Source of the DNA: Brevundimonas sp. | GTDB taxonomy: Bacteria; Pseudomonadota; Alphaproteobacteria; Caulobacterales; Caulobacteraceae | Length of the DNA stretch: 64,000 nucleotides | Assembly (NCBI GenBank): GCA_016742215.1 | Contig: JACVCC010000001.1 | Span: 372,001 to 436,000 of the forward strand | Direction: 5' to 3' | Shown: positions 10,368 through 20,590 of the stretch, piece by piece | How the letters are laid out: each line of letters opens with the position of its first letter | Numbering within the stretch: the stretch's first letter is position 1 | Notes under the pieces: model-generated | What the model was told of the DNA's origin: nothing | The model's database searches: none | What the model saw: only the letters and a program-made list of their open reading frames with translations | Translations under genes and position numbers: made by a program

Positions 10368-11270
10368 ATGTTCAGGGGCCTGAAAAAGGCCGGAAGGCCG
10401 CAGGGCCAAGCACAGAGGTTGTCCTTGTCCGCTACGAAGTTTCGCTCCGGCCTGATGCTTGCGGTCGCCGCCGTGTCGGTCCTGTCGATCACGGCCTGTT
10501 CCAACACCCGCCAGCGTCCCCGTCTGGCCTATGAAGAGCGTCCGGTAGAGCAGCTGTACAACACCGGCTACCAGCGTCTCGAATCGCGCCGCTGGGCGGA
10601 CGCCGTCGACTACTTCCAGGAGGTCGAGCGCCAGCATCCGTATTCCGAGTGGTCGCGTCGCGCGATCCTGATGCAGATCTACGCCTACTATCAGAACAAC
10701 AATTACATCGAGGCGATCCAGGCGGCCGACCGCTTCATTGCCCTGTTCCCCGGCAATCCCAGCGCGCCCTACGCGTTCTATATGAAGGCCATCTGCAACT
10801 TCGAGCAGATCACGGACGTCGGCCGCGACCAGGGCTATGCCCAAGCGGCGCTGGACGGCCTTCGCGATGTCGCGCGTCGCTATCCGGGGACGTCCTACGC
10901 CATCGACGCCACGGTCAAGATCGACATGGTCAACGATCAGCTGGCGGGCAAGGAGATGGCCATCGGCCGTTACTATCAGCGCGCCAACCAGCCGCTGGCC
11001 GCGATCAATCGGTACAAGGCCGTGATCGACAACGAGGCCTATCAGCGGACCTCGCACACGCCGGAAGCCCTCTACCGTCTGGTCGAGGTCTATACCCAGC
11101 TGGGCCTGAAGGATGAGGCGAACCGCAACGGTTCGGTTCTCGGCTACAACTATCCGGGCAGCCCATGGTACGCCGAGGCCTATGACCTGCTGACCCGCGA
11201 AGGCGAAACGCCAACGGTCCAGCCGACCGGCCAGCGCGAGAGCTGGCTGCGCCGCATAATCCCGGGCTGA
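10368..11270 (+). CDS. bamD: Outer membrane protein assembly factor BamD
   Basis: Lipoprotein-type start (SITACS), TPR repeats YNTGYQRLESRRWADAVDYFQEVERQHPYSEWSRRA. Confidence 0.92.
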   Translation: MFRGLKKAGRPQGQAQRLSLSATKFRSGLMLAVAAVSVLSITACSNTRQRPRLAYEERPVEQLYNTGYQRLESRRWADAVDYFQEVERQHPYSEWSRRAILMQIYAYYQNNNYIEAIQAADRFIALFPGNPSAPYAFYMKAICNFEQITDVGRDQGYAQAALDGLRDVARRYPGTSYAIDATVKIDMVNDQLAGKEMAIGRYYQRANQPLAAINRYKAVIDNEAYQRTSHTPEALYRLVEVYTQLGLKDEANRNGSVLGYNYPGSPWYAEAYDLLTREGETPTVQPTGQRESWLRRIIPG

Positions 11271-11358
11271 CGTTTTCGATATGTTCCGCTAGCTTCGGGC
11301 TTCCCCGAGGCGGCGGCGCACCGCAGTCTCGGGCTTCGTTCCCGGAGATCGATTCGTC

Positions 11359-13062
11359 TTGCTGACCGCGCTTTCCATCCGCGACATCGTTCTGGTCGAT
11401 GCGCTGGATCTCGATGTCCGCGACGGCCTGACCGTGCTGACCGGCGAGACCGGAGCGGGGAAGTCGATCATTCTTGATGCCCTCGGACTTGCACTGGGCG
11501 CCCGCGGCGACGCCGGACTGGTGCGGGCCGGGGCCAAACAGGCCAGCGCGACGGCGGTCTTCACTGCGCCGGATGACGCCGCCCTGCTGGACCTCATCAC
11601 CGAAAGGGGCTTCGACGTTGCGCCGGGCGAGGACCTGATCCTGCGTCGCGTCGTCGCCAGCGATGGCCGCAGCCGCGCCTTCGTCAACGATCAGCCCGCG
11701 GGCGTCACGGCCCTTCGCGAGATCGGTCAGGCGCTGGTCGAGGTCCATGGCCAGCACGAGACCGTTGGCCTGCTGGACTGGAAGACCCACCGCGCCCTGC
11801 TGGACAACTACGGCGGCCTGCAGCCCCAACTGGCGGGCGTGGCCCAGGCAGCGGAGCGACTGAAGACCGCCGAGCGGGAGGTCGCGGACCTGATCGCCGC
11901 CGCCGCGGACGCCGCCGCCCACGCCGAGGAACTGACAAACAACCTCGCCGACCTCGATGAACTGGACCCCCGTCCCGACGAGGAAACCGAACTGGCCGGC
12001 GAACGCGCCGTGCTGGGTGCGGCCGAAAAGGCCATGGCCGACCTGACCGACGCCCGCGCCTCGCTGGGCGGGGACAAGCTGTCTCGCAATCTCGCCGCCG
12101 CCCTGCGCGCCGTGGAGCATGCCCGGACTCGCGCAGGTCAGTCAGGTGTCGAGGCCGACCATCCGCTGATGCAGAAGTTGTCCGCCGCCGCCGAGGCTAT
12201 CGACCGCACCCTGGTCGAGGCGGAAGAGGCGCTGGCCTGCGTCGACGCGGCCGCCGGGGCCTTCGACTTCGAGCCGGGCCGGTTGGACAAGACCGAGGAG
12301 CGGCTGTTCGCCCTGCGGGCCGCGGCCCGCAAGCTGAACACCTCCGTCGAACTGCTTCCGGTCCTGCGTGAGCGCTTCCGCGAGCAACTGCGGATGATCG
12401 AGAGCGGAGCGGACGCCATCGCTGAGGCCGAGCGCCGGGCCGCTGAGGCCCGCGAAGGTTACGATCTGGCAGCCACCCTGCTGAGCTCGGCCCGTGAGGC
12501 CGCCGCGGATCGCCTGACGACCTCGGTCATGGAGGAGCTGGGCCCGCTCAAGCTGGAGCGCGCGCGTTTCCGCGTCGCCTTCGAGCCGGTCGCCGATGGG
12601 CGTCGCGGTCCTCTGGGCGTCGAGACGGTCCGTTTTGAGATCGCCACCAACGCCGGCACGCCCTTCGGCCCGCTGGACGCCATTGCGTCGGGTGGTGAAC
12701 TGGCCCGCTTCGCCCTGGCCATGAAGGCCGCGCTGGCGGGGCGCGAGGATCAGCGCCAGCCGGTCATGATCTTCGACGAGGTGGATCAGGGCGTCGGCGG
12801 CGCAGTGGCCGAGGCCGTCGGTACCCGGCTGGAGCGGTTGTCACGCGGGGCGCAGGTGCTGGTCGTGACCCACAGTCCGCAGGTCGCCGCCCGGGGCCAT
12901 GCGCACTGGAAGGTCCGCAAGGCCGACGCCGGCGGAATGACCACCACGACGGTCGATACGCTGGACGACGATCAGCGGCGCGAGGAGATTGCCCGCATGC
13001 TGTCCGGCGCCACCGTCACGGACGAGGCCCGCGCCGCCGCCCGGGCGCTTATCGGCGCATGA
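11359..13062 (+). CDS. recN: DNA repair protein RecN
   Basis: MLTALSIRDIVLVDALDLDVRDGLTVLTGETGAGKSIILDAL; VMIFDEVDQGVGGAVAEAVG. Confidence 0.96.
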   Translation: MLTALSIRDIVLVDALDLDVRDGLTVLTGETGAGKSIILDALGLALGARGDAGLVRAGAKQASATAVFTAPDDAALLDLITERGFDVAPGEDLILRRVVASDGRSRAFVNDQPAGVTALREIGQALVEVHGQHETVGLLDWKTHRALLDNYGGLQPQLAGVAQAAERLKTAEREVADLIAAAADAAAHAEELTNNLADLDELDPRPDEETELAGERAVLGAAEKAMADLTDARASLGGDKLSRNLAAALRAVEHARTRAGQSGVEADHPLMQKLSAAAEAIDRTLVEAEEALACVDAAAGAFDFEPGRLDKTEERLFALRAAARKLNTSVELLPVLRERFREQLRMIESGADAIAEAERRAAEAREGYDLAATLLSSAREAAADRLTTSVMEELGPLKLERARFRVAFEPVADGRRGPLGVETVRFEIATNAGTPFGPLDAIASGGELARFALAMKAALAGREDQRQPVMIFDEVDQGVGGAVAEAVGTRLERLSRGAQVLVVTHSPQVAARGHAHWKVRKADAGGMTTTTVDTLDDDQRREEIARMLSGATVTDEARAAARALIGA

Positions 13063-14077
13063 CTCTTACGGCCTCGACCGCGATCACCGGCTGATCGGCG
13101 AAAACGGCATCGAGGCCCAGCCTCAGGAAGCGTTCGACCATCTCGTCCATCCGGCCACGCGTGACGGGATCGTCACCGATCCGGTCAGCGTCCGCGAGGA
13201 AGGCGTTCTCCGCCCGGAAGGTCCAGGCCGCGACCTTCAGCCCGGCGGCGTGCGCATCATCGATCAGCGCCGTCGGCGCACCGGGGCGGGGCTCGATCAG
13301 CCGGGTGTTCACGCCCACCCAGTCGGCATACTCACGAATCGCCAGCAGGCCGTCGGGCGTGATCATCGCGGCATAGGTCTGTTCCGGCAGATCCGCCGGG
13401 CCGCCCGACGCGTCGATCAACTGCACCAATGGTGTCTCAATCATACCGTTCAGGGTCTTCAGCGTCCCGACCTCGAAACACTGGACGAACACCGCCGCAT
13501 CCGCCCCCGTCAGACCGTGCGACTCCAGTACGGCGACCAGCGCTGTCTGCATCGGCAGTCCCCGACCGGCGAAGTAGGTCGGGTGCTTCAGTTCGGGCGC
13601 GATGCCGATCGTCCTGCCCGTCCGCTCCGTGCCCGCGCGAGCGATCGCGATGACCTCCTCGAAGGTCAGGATAGGCTCCCGCCGGTCGTAGGCGGTATTG
13701 GCCGGCCGCAACTGAGGCAACCGTTCCCGCGCCCGCAGGCTCTTCAGTTCGGCGAGGGTGAAGTCCTCGGTGAACCAGCCGCTCACTTCGCGGCCGTCGA
13801 TGAAGCGGGTCGCGCGACGATCTGCAAACTCGGGCCGGTCGGCGACGTCGGTGGTTTCGCCGATCTCGTTCTCGTGGCGCACGACCAGCACGCCGTCCCG
13901 GCTCATCACCAGATCCGGCTCGATCACGTCCGCGCCCTGGTCGATGGCCAGGTCGTAGGCCATGCGCGTGTGCTCCGGGCGTTCGCCCGAGGCCCCGCGG
14001 TGGGCGATGATCAGAGGTTCGGCGACGACAGGCGAGGCGGTCATCAGGGCGAGTGCCGTCAACAGTTTCCCGAGCAT
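13049..14077 (-). CDS. Glycerophosphodiester phosphodiesterase family protein
   Basis: LIIAHRGASGERPEHTRMAYDLAIDQGADVIEPDLVMSRDGVLVVRHE; overlaps recN 3' end by 14 nt. Confidence 0.93.
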   Translation of the reverse strand: MLGKLLTALALMTASPVVAEPLIIAHRGASGERPEHTRMAYDLAIDQGADVIEPDLVMSRDGVLVVRHENEIGETTDVADRPEFADRRATRFIDGREVSGWFTEDFTLAELKSLRARERLPQLRPANTAYDRREPILTFEEVIAIARAGTERTGRTIGIAPELKHPTYFAGRGLPMQTALVAVLESHGLTGADAAVFVQCFEVGTLKTLNGMIETPLVQLIDASGGPADLPEQTYAAMITPDGLLAIREYADWVGVNTRLIEPRPGAPTALIDDAHAAGLKVAAWTFRAENAFLADADRIGDDPVTRGRMDEMVERFLRLGLDAVFADQPVIAVEAVRVMRR

Positions 14078-14121
14078 GCGCCGAGGCTAGCCGCGGCGCA
14101 TGACAGGACATCAACGCAGCC

Positions 14122-14928
14122 TTACGCCGCCTGCAATACCTTGCGCAGGGCGGTATGGATCTCGGGGTTCGCCGCGATGATCTGCTTGCCGTTCTTGGGG
14201 TCGCCATCGACGTCGATCGTCGTCACCAGACCGCCGGCCTCGGTGACGAACAGGATGCCCGCCGCAACGTCCCAGGCGTTCAGATTGCGCTCGTAATAGG
14301 CGTCGTACCGGCCGGCGGCGACCCAGGCGAAGTCCAGCGCGGCCGAGCCGAGGCGGCGGATGCCCGCCACCCGCTGGCCGACGGCGTGGATGTCCTTGAT
14401 GGCCTGGGCGTGGCCGGCCTTGCCGATAAAGGGCAGGCCGGTGGCGATCAGGCTGTCGGCCAGGTCACGGCGCGCCGCAACGCGGATGCGGCCTTCGTTC
14501 AGGTAGCAGCCCTTGCCCTTTTCGGCCCAGAACATCTCGTTCATGACCGGGTTGTAGGTCACGCCGGCGACGATCTCCGACGAGCCGTCCGGCGCGAAGC
14601 GCTCCAGCCCCACGGTGATGGCGAAGTGCGGCATCGCGTGGATGAAGTTGGTCGTGCCGTCGATCGGGTCGACAATCCAGCGGTGCGACTTGTCGGTGCC
14701 CTCGACCATGCCGCGTTCCTCGCCGAGGAAGCCGTAGCCGGGACGCGCCTTCATCAGCAGCTCGAACAGGGTCTCCTCGGCCTTGATGTCGGCGGCCGTG
14801 ACGAAGTCGCCCGGCCCCTTGCGCGACGTCTGCAACTGGCTGACTTCGCCGAAGTCGCGCAGCATCGGGCGGGCGGTCTTGCGGACCGCGTCCATCATGA
14901 CTTGAAGCAGGGCAGAGGCGAGAGCCAT
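14122..14928 (-). CDS. suhB: Inositol monophosphatase family protein
   Basis: FLGEERG..., HRWIVDPIDGTTNFIHAMPHFAITVGLE; WDVAAGILFVTEAGG. Confidence 0.92.
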   Translation of the reverse strand: MALASALLQVMMDAVRKTARPMLRDFGEVSQLQTSRKGPGDFVTAADIKAEETLFELLMKARPGYGFLGEERGMVEGTDKSHRWIVDPIDGTTNFIHAMPHFAITVGLERFAPDGSSEIVAGVTYNPVMNEMFWAEKGKGCYLNEGRIRVAARRDLADSLIATGLPFIGKAGHAQAIKDIHAVGQRVAGIRRLGSAALDFAWVAAGRYDAYYERNLNAWDVAAGILFVTEAGGLVTTIDVDGDPKNGKQIIAANPEIHTALRKVLQAA

Positions 14929-14996
14929 CGGGAATCTCCTGGTCCGCAGGTCCTCAAAGGCGAATGCCCGGACAGGCGGAGAAGTTCAGAAAGAGA

Positions 14997-15014
14997 CGGC
15001 CCCCGAAGGGGCCG
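14997..15014 (-). terminator. Putative terminator downstream of efp
   Basis: CGGCCCC-CGAA-GGGGCCG followed on the minus strand by a T/C-rich tract. Confidence 0.55.
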
Positions 15015-15023
15015 CTGGAAATC

Positions 15024-15593
15024 TTAGTCCGCGCGGCGGACGTATTCACCGGTCGCGGTGTCGACGACGATCTTCTCGCCGGCCGACATGTACGGCGGGA
15101 TCATGATGCGGACACCGTTCGAGGCGATGGCCGGCTTGTACGACGACGAGGCGGTCTGGCCCTTCACGGTCGGCTCGGTCTCGGCGACCTCGAGCGTGAC
15201 CTGATCCGGCAGCGACAGGCCGATCGGACGATCCTCGTGCGACTCGATCACGACCTTCATGCCTTCCTGCAGGTACGGGATCCGCTCTTCGCCGACCCAT
15301 TCCTTCTGCAGTTCGATCTGCTCGTAGTTCTCGTCGTTCATGAAGACGAGCGTCTCGCCGCCGTCGTACAGGTACGAGTAGTCCTTCTGCTCCAGCGTGA
15401 CGCGCTCGACCTTGTCTTCCGACCGGAAGCGTTCGTTCAGCTTGTTGCCGGTCTCGAGGTTCTTGGCCTCGACGTTGGCGAAGGCGCCGCCCTTGCCGGG
15501 CTTGACGTGGCTGGCCTTGGTGACGACCCACAGGCCGCCGTTGTGCTGCAGGACCATGCCGGGCTTGATGGTGTTGCCGTTAATCTTGGCCAT
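15024..15593 (-). CDS. efp: Elongation factor P
   Basis: [49 protein letters not shown]. Confidence 0.97.
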   Translation of the reverse strand: MAKINGNTIKPGMVLQHNGGLWVVTKASHVKPGKGGAFANVEAKNLETGNKLNERFRSEDKVERVTLEQKDYSYLYDGGETLVFMNDENYEQIELQKEWVGEERIPYLQEGMKVVIESHEDRPIGLSLPDQVTLEVAETEPTVKGQTASSSYKPAIASNGVRIMIPPYMSAGEKIVVDTATGEYVRRAD

Positions 15594-15678
15594 GATGTCT
15601 CGGAAGTGTTGAGGCGCAGCCCTTGCGGCGCGCGCGAGCGGCCGCAGTCCCTAAAGGAAGCCGGGGCTTACGGCAAGG

Positions 15679-16227
15679 TCAGTGCAGGGTCTGACCGGCC
15701 TCGCGGGATTTGCGACCGATCATGTTGGCGACCGCCACCTCGCCGCCGACCGGAGCGGCCAGCTTGCCCGCGCGGGCGTCCAGCTTGCGGGCCTCGTGGG
15801 CGAAGGCCGCCGCCATCCCGGCGGACGACATCGCCGCGGCGATCTGCAGGCCGCGACTGGCGGGACGCATGGCGATCCAGACAGCGTTCAGCGCCTGCGC
15901 CGCCGCCCACAGGCCCATGGCGACGTTGCGCTCCTTGGCCTTCGGGGCATTCCACACCCGCACGGCGGAAAGGGTCGTGGCGGAGAAGACCGCCGGCAGG
16001 ATCAGGCTCAAAGACCCGCGCGGCCGCTCGGTGATTGGCGCGTCGTCCTTCGCCAGATGAACCGGCCGGGGCCTGATTGTCCTGCGGGCGAAGGCCGTAG
16101 CGGCCAGCGCGAACCCGACCGTCAGCGCCACGCCCAGCACCACGTGCGCGACATCGCGCCCTTCGGCGTTCAGAAAGTCGCTAGCCGCGTCCTGCACGTC
16201 GTCGAACACGTCATCGATGTCGGTCAT
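15679..16227 (-). CDS. Membrane protein, tentatively diverged TspO/MBR-like
   Basis: 182 aa; SAVRVWNAPKAKERNVAMGLWAAAQALNAVWIAMRP resembles the TspO RVW...LW..Q..LNA.W core. Confidence 0.5.
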   Translation of the reverse strand: MTDIDDVFDDVQDAASDFLNAEGRDVAHVVLGVALTVGFALAATAFARRTIRPRPVHLAKDDAPITERPRGSLSLILPAVFSATTLSAVRVWNAPKAKERNVAMGLWAAAQALNAVWIAMRPASRGLQIAAAMSSAGMAAAFAHEARKLDARAGKLAAPVGGEVAVANMIGRKSREAGQTLH

Positions 16228-16271
16228 CCCGGCTCCTCCAGCTTGCCGGAGGGGAATGAGCCGGGGAGGGG

Positions 16272-16772
16272 TCAGTTCCCCGTCGCGCTCTTGTCCGGAG
16301 CGATCTCGGTCATGGCGGATTGCAGGTAGTTCTGCTCGCCCAACTGCTCGACCAGCTTGTGTTGCGCTTCGAGGAAGTCGATGTGCTCTTCGGTGTCCGA
16401 CAGGATGCGCATCACCAGATCGCGGCTGACGAAGTCCTTGGCGGCCTCGAACTGGGCGACGGCGGCGACCACGGTGTCGCGCGAGCCGAGTTCCAGTTGC
16501 AGGTCGGCGCCCAGGCACTCGAAGACGTTCTCGCCGATCTTCAGCTTGTGCAGGTCCTGCAGGTTGGGCAGGCCGTCCAGGAACAGGATGCGCTTGATCA
16601 GCATGTCGGCGTGACGCATCTCGCCGATCGACTCGTCATAGATGATCTGGCCGAGGTGCTTCAGGCCCCAGCTTTCGAACATGCGGGCGTGCAGGAAGTA
16701 CTGGTTCACCGCCGTCAGTTCGTTGGTCAGGATCGCGTTCAGCGTCCGGATGATCGCGGGGTCGCCCTTCAT
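16272..16772 (-). CDS. bfr: Bacterioferritin
   Basis: MKGDPAIIRTLNAILTNELTAVNQYFLHARMFESWGLKHLGQIIYDESIGEMRHAD. Confidence 0.96.
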   Translation of the reverse strand: MKGDPAIIRTLNAILTNELTAVNQYFLHARMFESWGLKHLGQIIYDESIGEMRHADMLIKRILFLDGLPNLQDLHKLKIGENVFECLGADLQLELGSRDTVVAAVAQFEAAKDFVSRDLVMRILSDTEEHIDFLEAQHKLVEQLGEQNYLQSAMTEIAPDKSATGN

Positions 16773-16895
16773 GGCCGTGTTCCTTGCAGCGCCGGCGCCT
16801 CCGCTCCGGAGTCGCCCTGTTGGACGCCGTTCATAACACGCGAAAACGCCTTGTGTTCACTTGCGAACACTTATCACGACATTGATTTTGCGAGT

Positions 16896-16922
16896 AAAAA
16901 TCGCCCGCAGCGATCGCTGCGA
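16896..16922 (-). terminator. Rho-independent-like terminator of bfd
   Basis: Perfect palindrome CGCAGCGATCGCTGCG (16906-16921) followed on the minus strand by GGCGATTTTT. Confidence 0.55.
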
Positions 16923-16925
16923 ATG

Positions 16926-17183
16926 CTACTCAGCCGCCAGGGCGAAGGCCTGTTGCGACTGCTGGATCATCTCACGCATTTCGCAGACGCATTTGGCGCA
17001 CTGGGCCTGGCACTGATGCCGGGCGAACACCTCGCGCGGACGCGTCGCGCCCGCCTCGATGGCCGAGGCGACGTCACGTTTGCGAAGACCGTTGCAGTTG
17101 CAGACGTACAAGGACGTGAAACCCACCGACTGAGAATGGTTCGCTATAGCAGGGTGATTAAGGCAAATGCAAGTCGTTCGCAC
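16926..17183 (-). CDS. bfd: Bacterioferritin-associated ferredoxin-like (2Fe-2S) protein
   Basis: [17 protein letters not shown]...[16 protein letters not shown]; next to bfr; true start may be internal. Confidence 0.85.
   Translation of the reverse strand: MRTTCICLNHPAIANHSQSVGFTSLYVCNCNGLRKRDVASAIEAGATRPREVFARHQCQAQCAKCVCEMREMIQQSQQAFALAAE
17168..17182. promoter_or_regulatory. Candidate Fur-type iron box between bfd and thiE
   Basis: TGCAAGTCGTTCGCA, imperfect dyad upstream of bfd; near-identical to 21444-21458. Confidence 0.4.
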
Positions 17184-17230
17184 CCTTGCGACATGTTGAC
17201 GACGCGCCCTGTTCGTCGCAGGTCCGGCAC

Positions 17231-17890
17231 ATGGCCAGAGAACCTGTCGTCCCGCCGCGTCCGCCCTGTGCGCTGTATCTGATCACGCCGCCCTCGATCG
17301 CCGATCTGCCGGCGTTCGCGAAGACGCTGGCCGATGCCTTGGACGCCGGGCCGGTGGCGGCGCTGCAGATCCGGCTGAAGGATGTATCCGACGATACGAT
17401 CCTCGCTGCCATCGCGGCGCTGAAGCCGGTGGCCCAGGCACGCGGGGTCGCTGTGATCCTGAACGATCGTCCGGACCTTGCCGCACGCTCGGGCTGCGAC
17501 GGCGTGCACGTCGGCCAGTCTGACGCCTCCTATGCCGAGGCGCGCCGGGCGATGGGACCGAACGCCATGATCGGGGTGACCTGCCACGACAGCCGCGAGC
17601 TGGCGATGGACGCGGCCGAGGCGGGCGCCGACTACGTCGCCTTCGGCGCCTTCTTCCCGACCTCGACCAAGGAGACCACGCACAGGCCCGAAGTCGAGAC
17701 TCTGACCATCTGGCAGGAGACCGTGGAGACCCCCTGTGTCGCCATCGGCGGCATCACGGCGCAGAACGCCGGCGATCTGGCGCGGGCGGGGGCGGACTTC
17801 GTCGCCGTCTCGGCTGCGGTCTGGGGGCATCCAGACGGCGCTGCCGCCGCGGTTCGCGAGTTCGATCAGGTGCTTGCGACGGCATTCTGA
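17231..17890 (+). CDS. thiE: Thiamine phosphate synthase
   Basis: [39 protein letters not shown]...[11 protein letters not shown]. Confidence 0.92.
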   Translation: MAREPVVPPRPPCALYLITPPSIADLPAFAKTLADALDAGPVAALQIRLKDVSDDTILAAIAALKPVAQARGVAVILNDRPDLAARSGCDGVHVGQSDASYAEARRAMGPNAMIGVTCHDSRELAMDAAEAGADYVAFGAFFPTSTKETTHRPEVETLTIWQETVETPCVAIGGITAQNAGDLARAGADFVAVSAAVWGHPDGAAAAVREFDQVLATAF

Positions 17891-17955
17891 CCTTCAGGGG
17901 ATGTTAGGAAGCCGGGCGTTAGGAAACCGAAAGACATTCCGCGTTCCCGGATCCG

Positions 17956-19644
17956 ATGATGATGATGATGAGCCGCGCGCTCGACTCCAGGCCAAACGCC
18001 CAGACGACCGGCGCCCCGATGGCGGCGGCGCGTGCGGGCGTGGCGACGCCATCCGGTTTCGGTCAGCCCTTCGCGCCGGTCTTCACCGCCATGGCGGTGA
18101 TGGTTCTCGTCGTCCTGTCGCTCACCTACGCGCGTTCAGCCGACGCTGTCGCGGCTCTTTGGGGGGCGGGCGGCGTTGCCGTCGCGGTCTGGCTGAGAAC
18201 CTCGCGCGGTCCGCTCTATGATCTGAGTTTCGGCGCCCTGGTTGCGCTCGGCGTCGCTGCCGGAAACCTGCTGGCCGGCAACTCGACCCAGCTGACCGCC
18301 CTGTTCACGGTTGCCAATCTCCTCGACATCTATCTGGCCGTTCTGCTGGCGCGCCGCTTCGCGCCGACGCTGAATTTGGCGACTGTCGAGGGGGCCTGTC
18401 GCTTCCTCATCAGCGCGGCGCTCGTTGCGCCCCTGCCTGCTGCCGCCTTCGTCGGCGGCTTCCTCTGGTACATGAATGGCGCCGACTTCCTTGAGACGGC
18501 CCAGACCTGGTGGTTCGGTCACGCGCTGAGCATCGCCGTTATCGGCAGCTTCGGCCTTGCGATGACCAAGCGGGATCTGATCCGGTTCAGGGCGCCCGCA
18601 CGGGCGATCGAAGCCCTGGTGCTGATCGGGCTTTTGACCGCCGCATCGGCCGCCATTTTCCTGAACCAGGCGCTCCCGATCACCTTCGTCACCCTTCCGC
18701 TTCTGCTGATCGTGGCGGTCCGTCTGCGAATGCTGGGCGTCACGGCCGCGCTGGTGATCATGACCGTGCTGTCGGTGGGCGGCGCCATGGCCGACAAGGG
18801 GCCCTATTCGGCGTCATTCGACGGCCCGGACCGGGCGATGATGGCGCAGTTGCTGGTTCTGTTCGGCTACATGCCGATCATGCTGGTGGCCGCCCTTCTG
18901 GAGGAGCGCGACAGGCTTTCGGATCGCGCTCGACTGGGGCAGGTCCGCGCGGAACGGGCGTCGGAGGCGAAATCACGTCTGCTGGCCAACGTGGCGCACG
19001 AGATCAAGAGCCCGGTCGGCGGCATCATCGGGATCGGCGAGCTCTGGAAGTCCGGCCAGCTTGGGGCGATCACCGCGACGCAGACCGAGATGGCGGACAT
19101 GCTGGTCAAGACCGCGCGCCAGATCGAGGCGCTGTCTCACGACCTGCTCGACGTCGCTCGTGCGGAATCCGGAGCGGTGAAGGTGGAGCTGCGCCCCACC
19201 GATGTGCCGGGTGTTCTGGAAGATGTTCGCCGCTCGACCGCCTTGCGTCCCGAGGCTGCCGGTGTGCGTCTGGACGTTGTCAGCGAAGGCGACGGCCTCG
19301 TCGCGCTCGCCGATTCCCAACGCCTGTCGCAGGTCGTCGCCAATCTGGCCTCCAACGCCGTGAAGTACGGCGCCGAAGGGGGCTCGGTGACCCTGCGCGC
19401 CTTCCGCATCCATGACGGCGTCCGCATCGAGGTCATCGACCGCGGACCGGGTCTGACGGCCGACAAGCAGGCGCAGTTGTTCGAGCCGTTCAACCGACTT
19501 GGTCTGGAGCGCTCGGCTGTCGAAGGTCACGGCATTGGCCTGGCCATCGCCAGGCGACTGGTCGAACTGCAGCGTGGCACGATCGGGGTCGAATCGACGC
19601 CGGGCGAGGGGGCGACCTTCTGGGTCGAACTTCCGGCCGCCTGA
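17956..19644 (+). CDS. Membrane-bound sensor histidine kinase (MASE1-like sensor, HisKA, HATPase)
   Basis: Multiple TM helices; LLANVAHEIKSPVGGIIGIGEL H-box; NLASNAVKYG, DRGPGLT, GHGIGLAIARRL. Confidence 0.9.
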   Translation: MMMMMSRALDSRPNAQTTGAPMAAARAGVATPSGFGQPFAPVFTAMAVMVLVVLSLTYARSADAVAALWGAGGVAVAVWLRTSRGPLYDLSFGALVALGVAAGNLLAGNSTQLTALFTVANLLDIYLAVLLARRFAPTLNLATVEGACRFLISAALVAPLPAAAFVGGFLWYMNGADFLETAQTWWFGHALSIAVIGSFGLAMTKRDLIRFRAPARAIEALVLIGLLTAASAAIFLNQALPITFVTLPLLLIVAVRLRMLGVTAALVIMTVLSVGGAMADKGPYSASFDGPDRAMMAQLLVLFGYMPIMLVAALLEERDRLSDRARLGQVRAERASEAKSRLLANVAHEIKSPVGGIIGIGELWKSGQLGAITATQTEMADMLVKTARQIEALSHDLLDVARAESGAVKVELRPTDVPGVLEDVRRSTALRPEAAGVRLDVVSEGDGLVALADSQRLSQVVANLASNAVKYGAEGGSVTLRAFRIHDGVRIEVIDRGPGLTADKQAQLFEPFNRLGLERSAVEGHGIGLAIARRLVELQRGTIGVESTPGEGATFWVELPAA

Positions 19645-19690
19645 CGCACAGGCCTTGCCGTCCCCGGGCCGAGAGGCGAAGGTCGCAGGC

Positions 19691-20590
19691 ATGAAAGCCG
19701 CGCTCCTTGGTACCGCCCTCCTGCTCGCTGCAGGTTCTGCCGCCGCACAGACTGCACCGACGTCGCCACCGGCGCAGCCTGATCCGGGCTCCAGCCTGAC
19801 GCGCGACCTGAACAGCGGTCCGCCGAGGCCTGCGGTCTATCTGGCTCCGGAACCCGCGCCGATCCGGACGCCTGCGCCCGTGACGGCCGCTCCGGCGGCG
19901 CCCACAGCCACGAACGCCCCCGCGCCTTCTGCACCCGCTGCGAGCACGACCCCGGCGCCGCGTCCATCCACCAGCGCCGCTCCCGCGCCCCGAGCAACGG
20001 TTACCCCGACCCCGACCCCGACGCCCGCTCCAGCTTCGGCAGCGCCGGCTCCGACCCCGCGACCGACGCCGGCGCCAGCGGCGCCAACCATGACGGCGCC
20101 GAGGCCGGCTCCCGCTCCGGCTCACACTCCGACGCCGGCTACGGTGGCTACGCCCGCTCCGGCCGCCGCACCACCACCCGCTCCGAACGTCGCCACGGCC
20201 ACCGTTCTTGACGCGTCGGCGCGCGCCGCTCTGCCCTTCACCGTTGATCTGCCGCGCGGCTTCCAGATCGAGACCGGCCGTCCGGGTCCGACCTTCCGCG
20301 TCTATACGATCCGCCGCGGCGAGCGGTCGTTCGCCATGGTCTACGTGGGCTCAGGCGCGCGCTTCCCGATCTACAGCGGCGAAACGATCGAGGCAGCCGG
20401 CCGCCTGTCCCTCGTGTCCACCGAGGACGGCGAGCGTCACGCCAAGGAGCATCTGTTCCGCCGCGACGGCTCGCCCGACGTTCACGTCTGGACGATGACC
20501 CTCGACGGCGAGGATCGGGTGATCGCCGAGCGCATCGCCCAGTCGGTGGATGTTCGTCCCGCTACGCCCGCCGCACCGGCGCGTCCGTAG
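19691..20590 (+). CDS. Secreted Pro/Ala-rich protein with conserved C-terminal domain, unknown function
   Basis: Signal peptide MKAALLGTALLLAAGSAAAQ; PAPTP low-complexity middle; ARAALPFTVDLPRGFQIETGRPGPTFRVYTI. Confidence 0.7.
   Translation: MKAALLGTALLLAAGSAAAQTAPTSPPAQPDPGSSLTRDLNSGPPRPAVYLAPEPAPIRTPAPVTAAPAAPTATNAPAPSAPAASTTPAPRPSTSAAPAPRATVTPTPTPTPAPASAAPAPTPRPTPAPAAPTMTAPRPAPAPAHTPTPATVATPAPAAAPPPAPNVATATVLDASARAALPFTVDLPRGFQIETGRPGPTFRVYTIRRGERSFAMVYVGSGARFPIYSGETIEAAGRLSLVSTEDGERHAKEHLFRRDGSPDVHVWTMTLDGEDRVIAERIAQSVDVRPATPAAPARP

Noticed and set aside
16906-16921. CGCAGCGATCGCTGCG as a HIP1-like repeat (GCGATCGC)
   Set aside because: HIP1 is cyanobacterial; here the palindrome is followed by a T-run on the minus strand and is better explained as the bfd terminator.
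19860-20190. Repetitive Pro/Ala tract as a DNA repeat array
   Set aside because: Degenerate PAPTP-type codons within one secreted protein; low complexity, not a discrete array.
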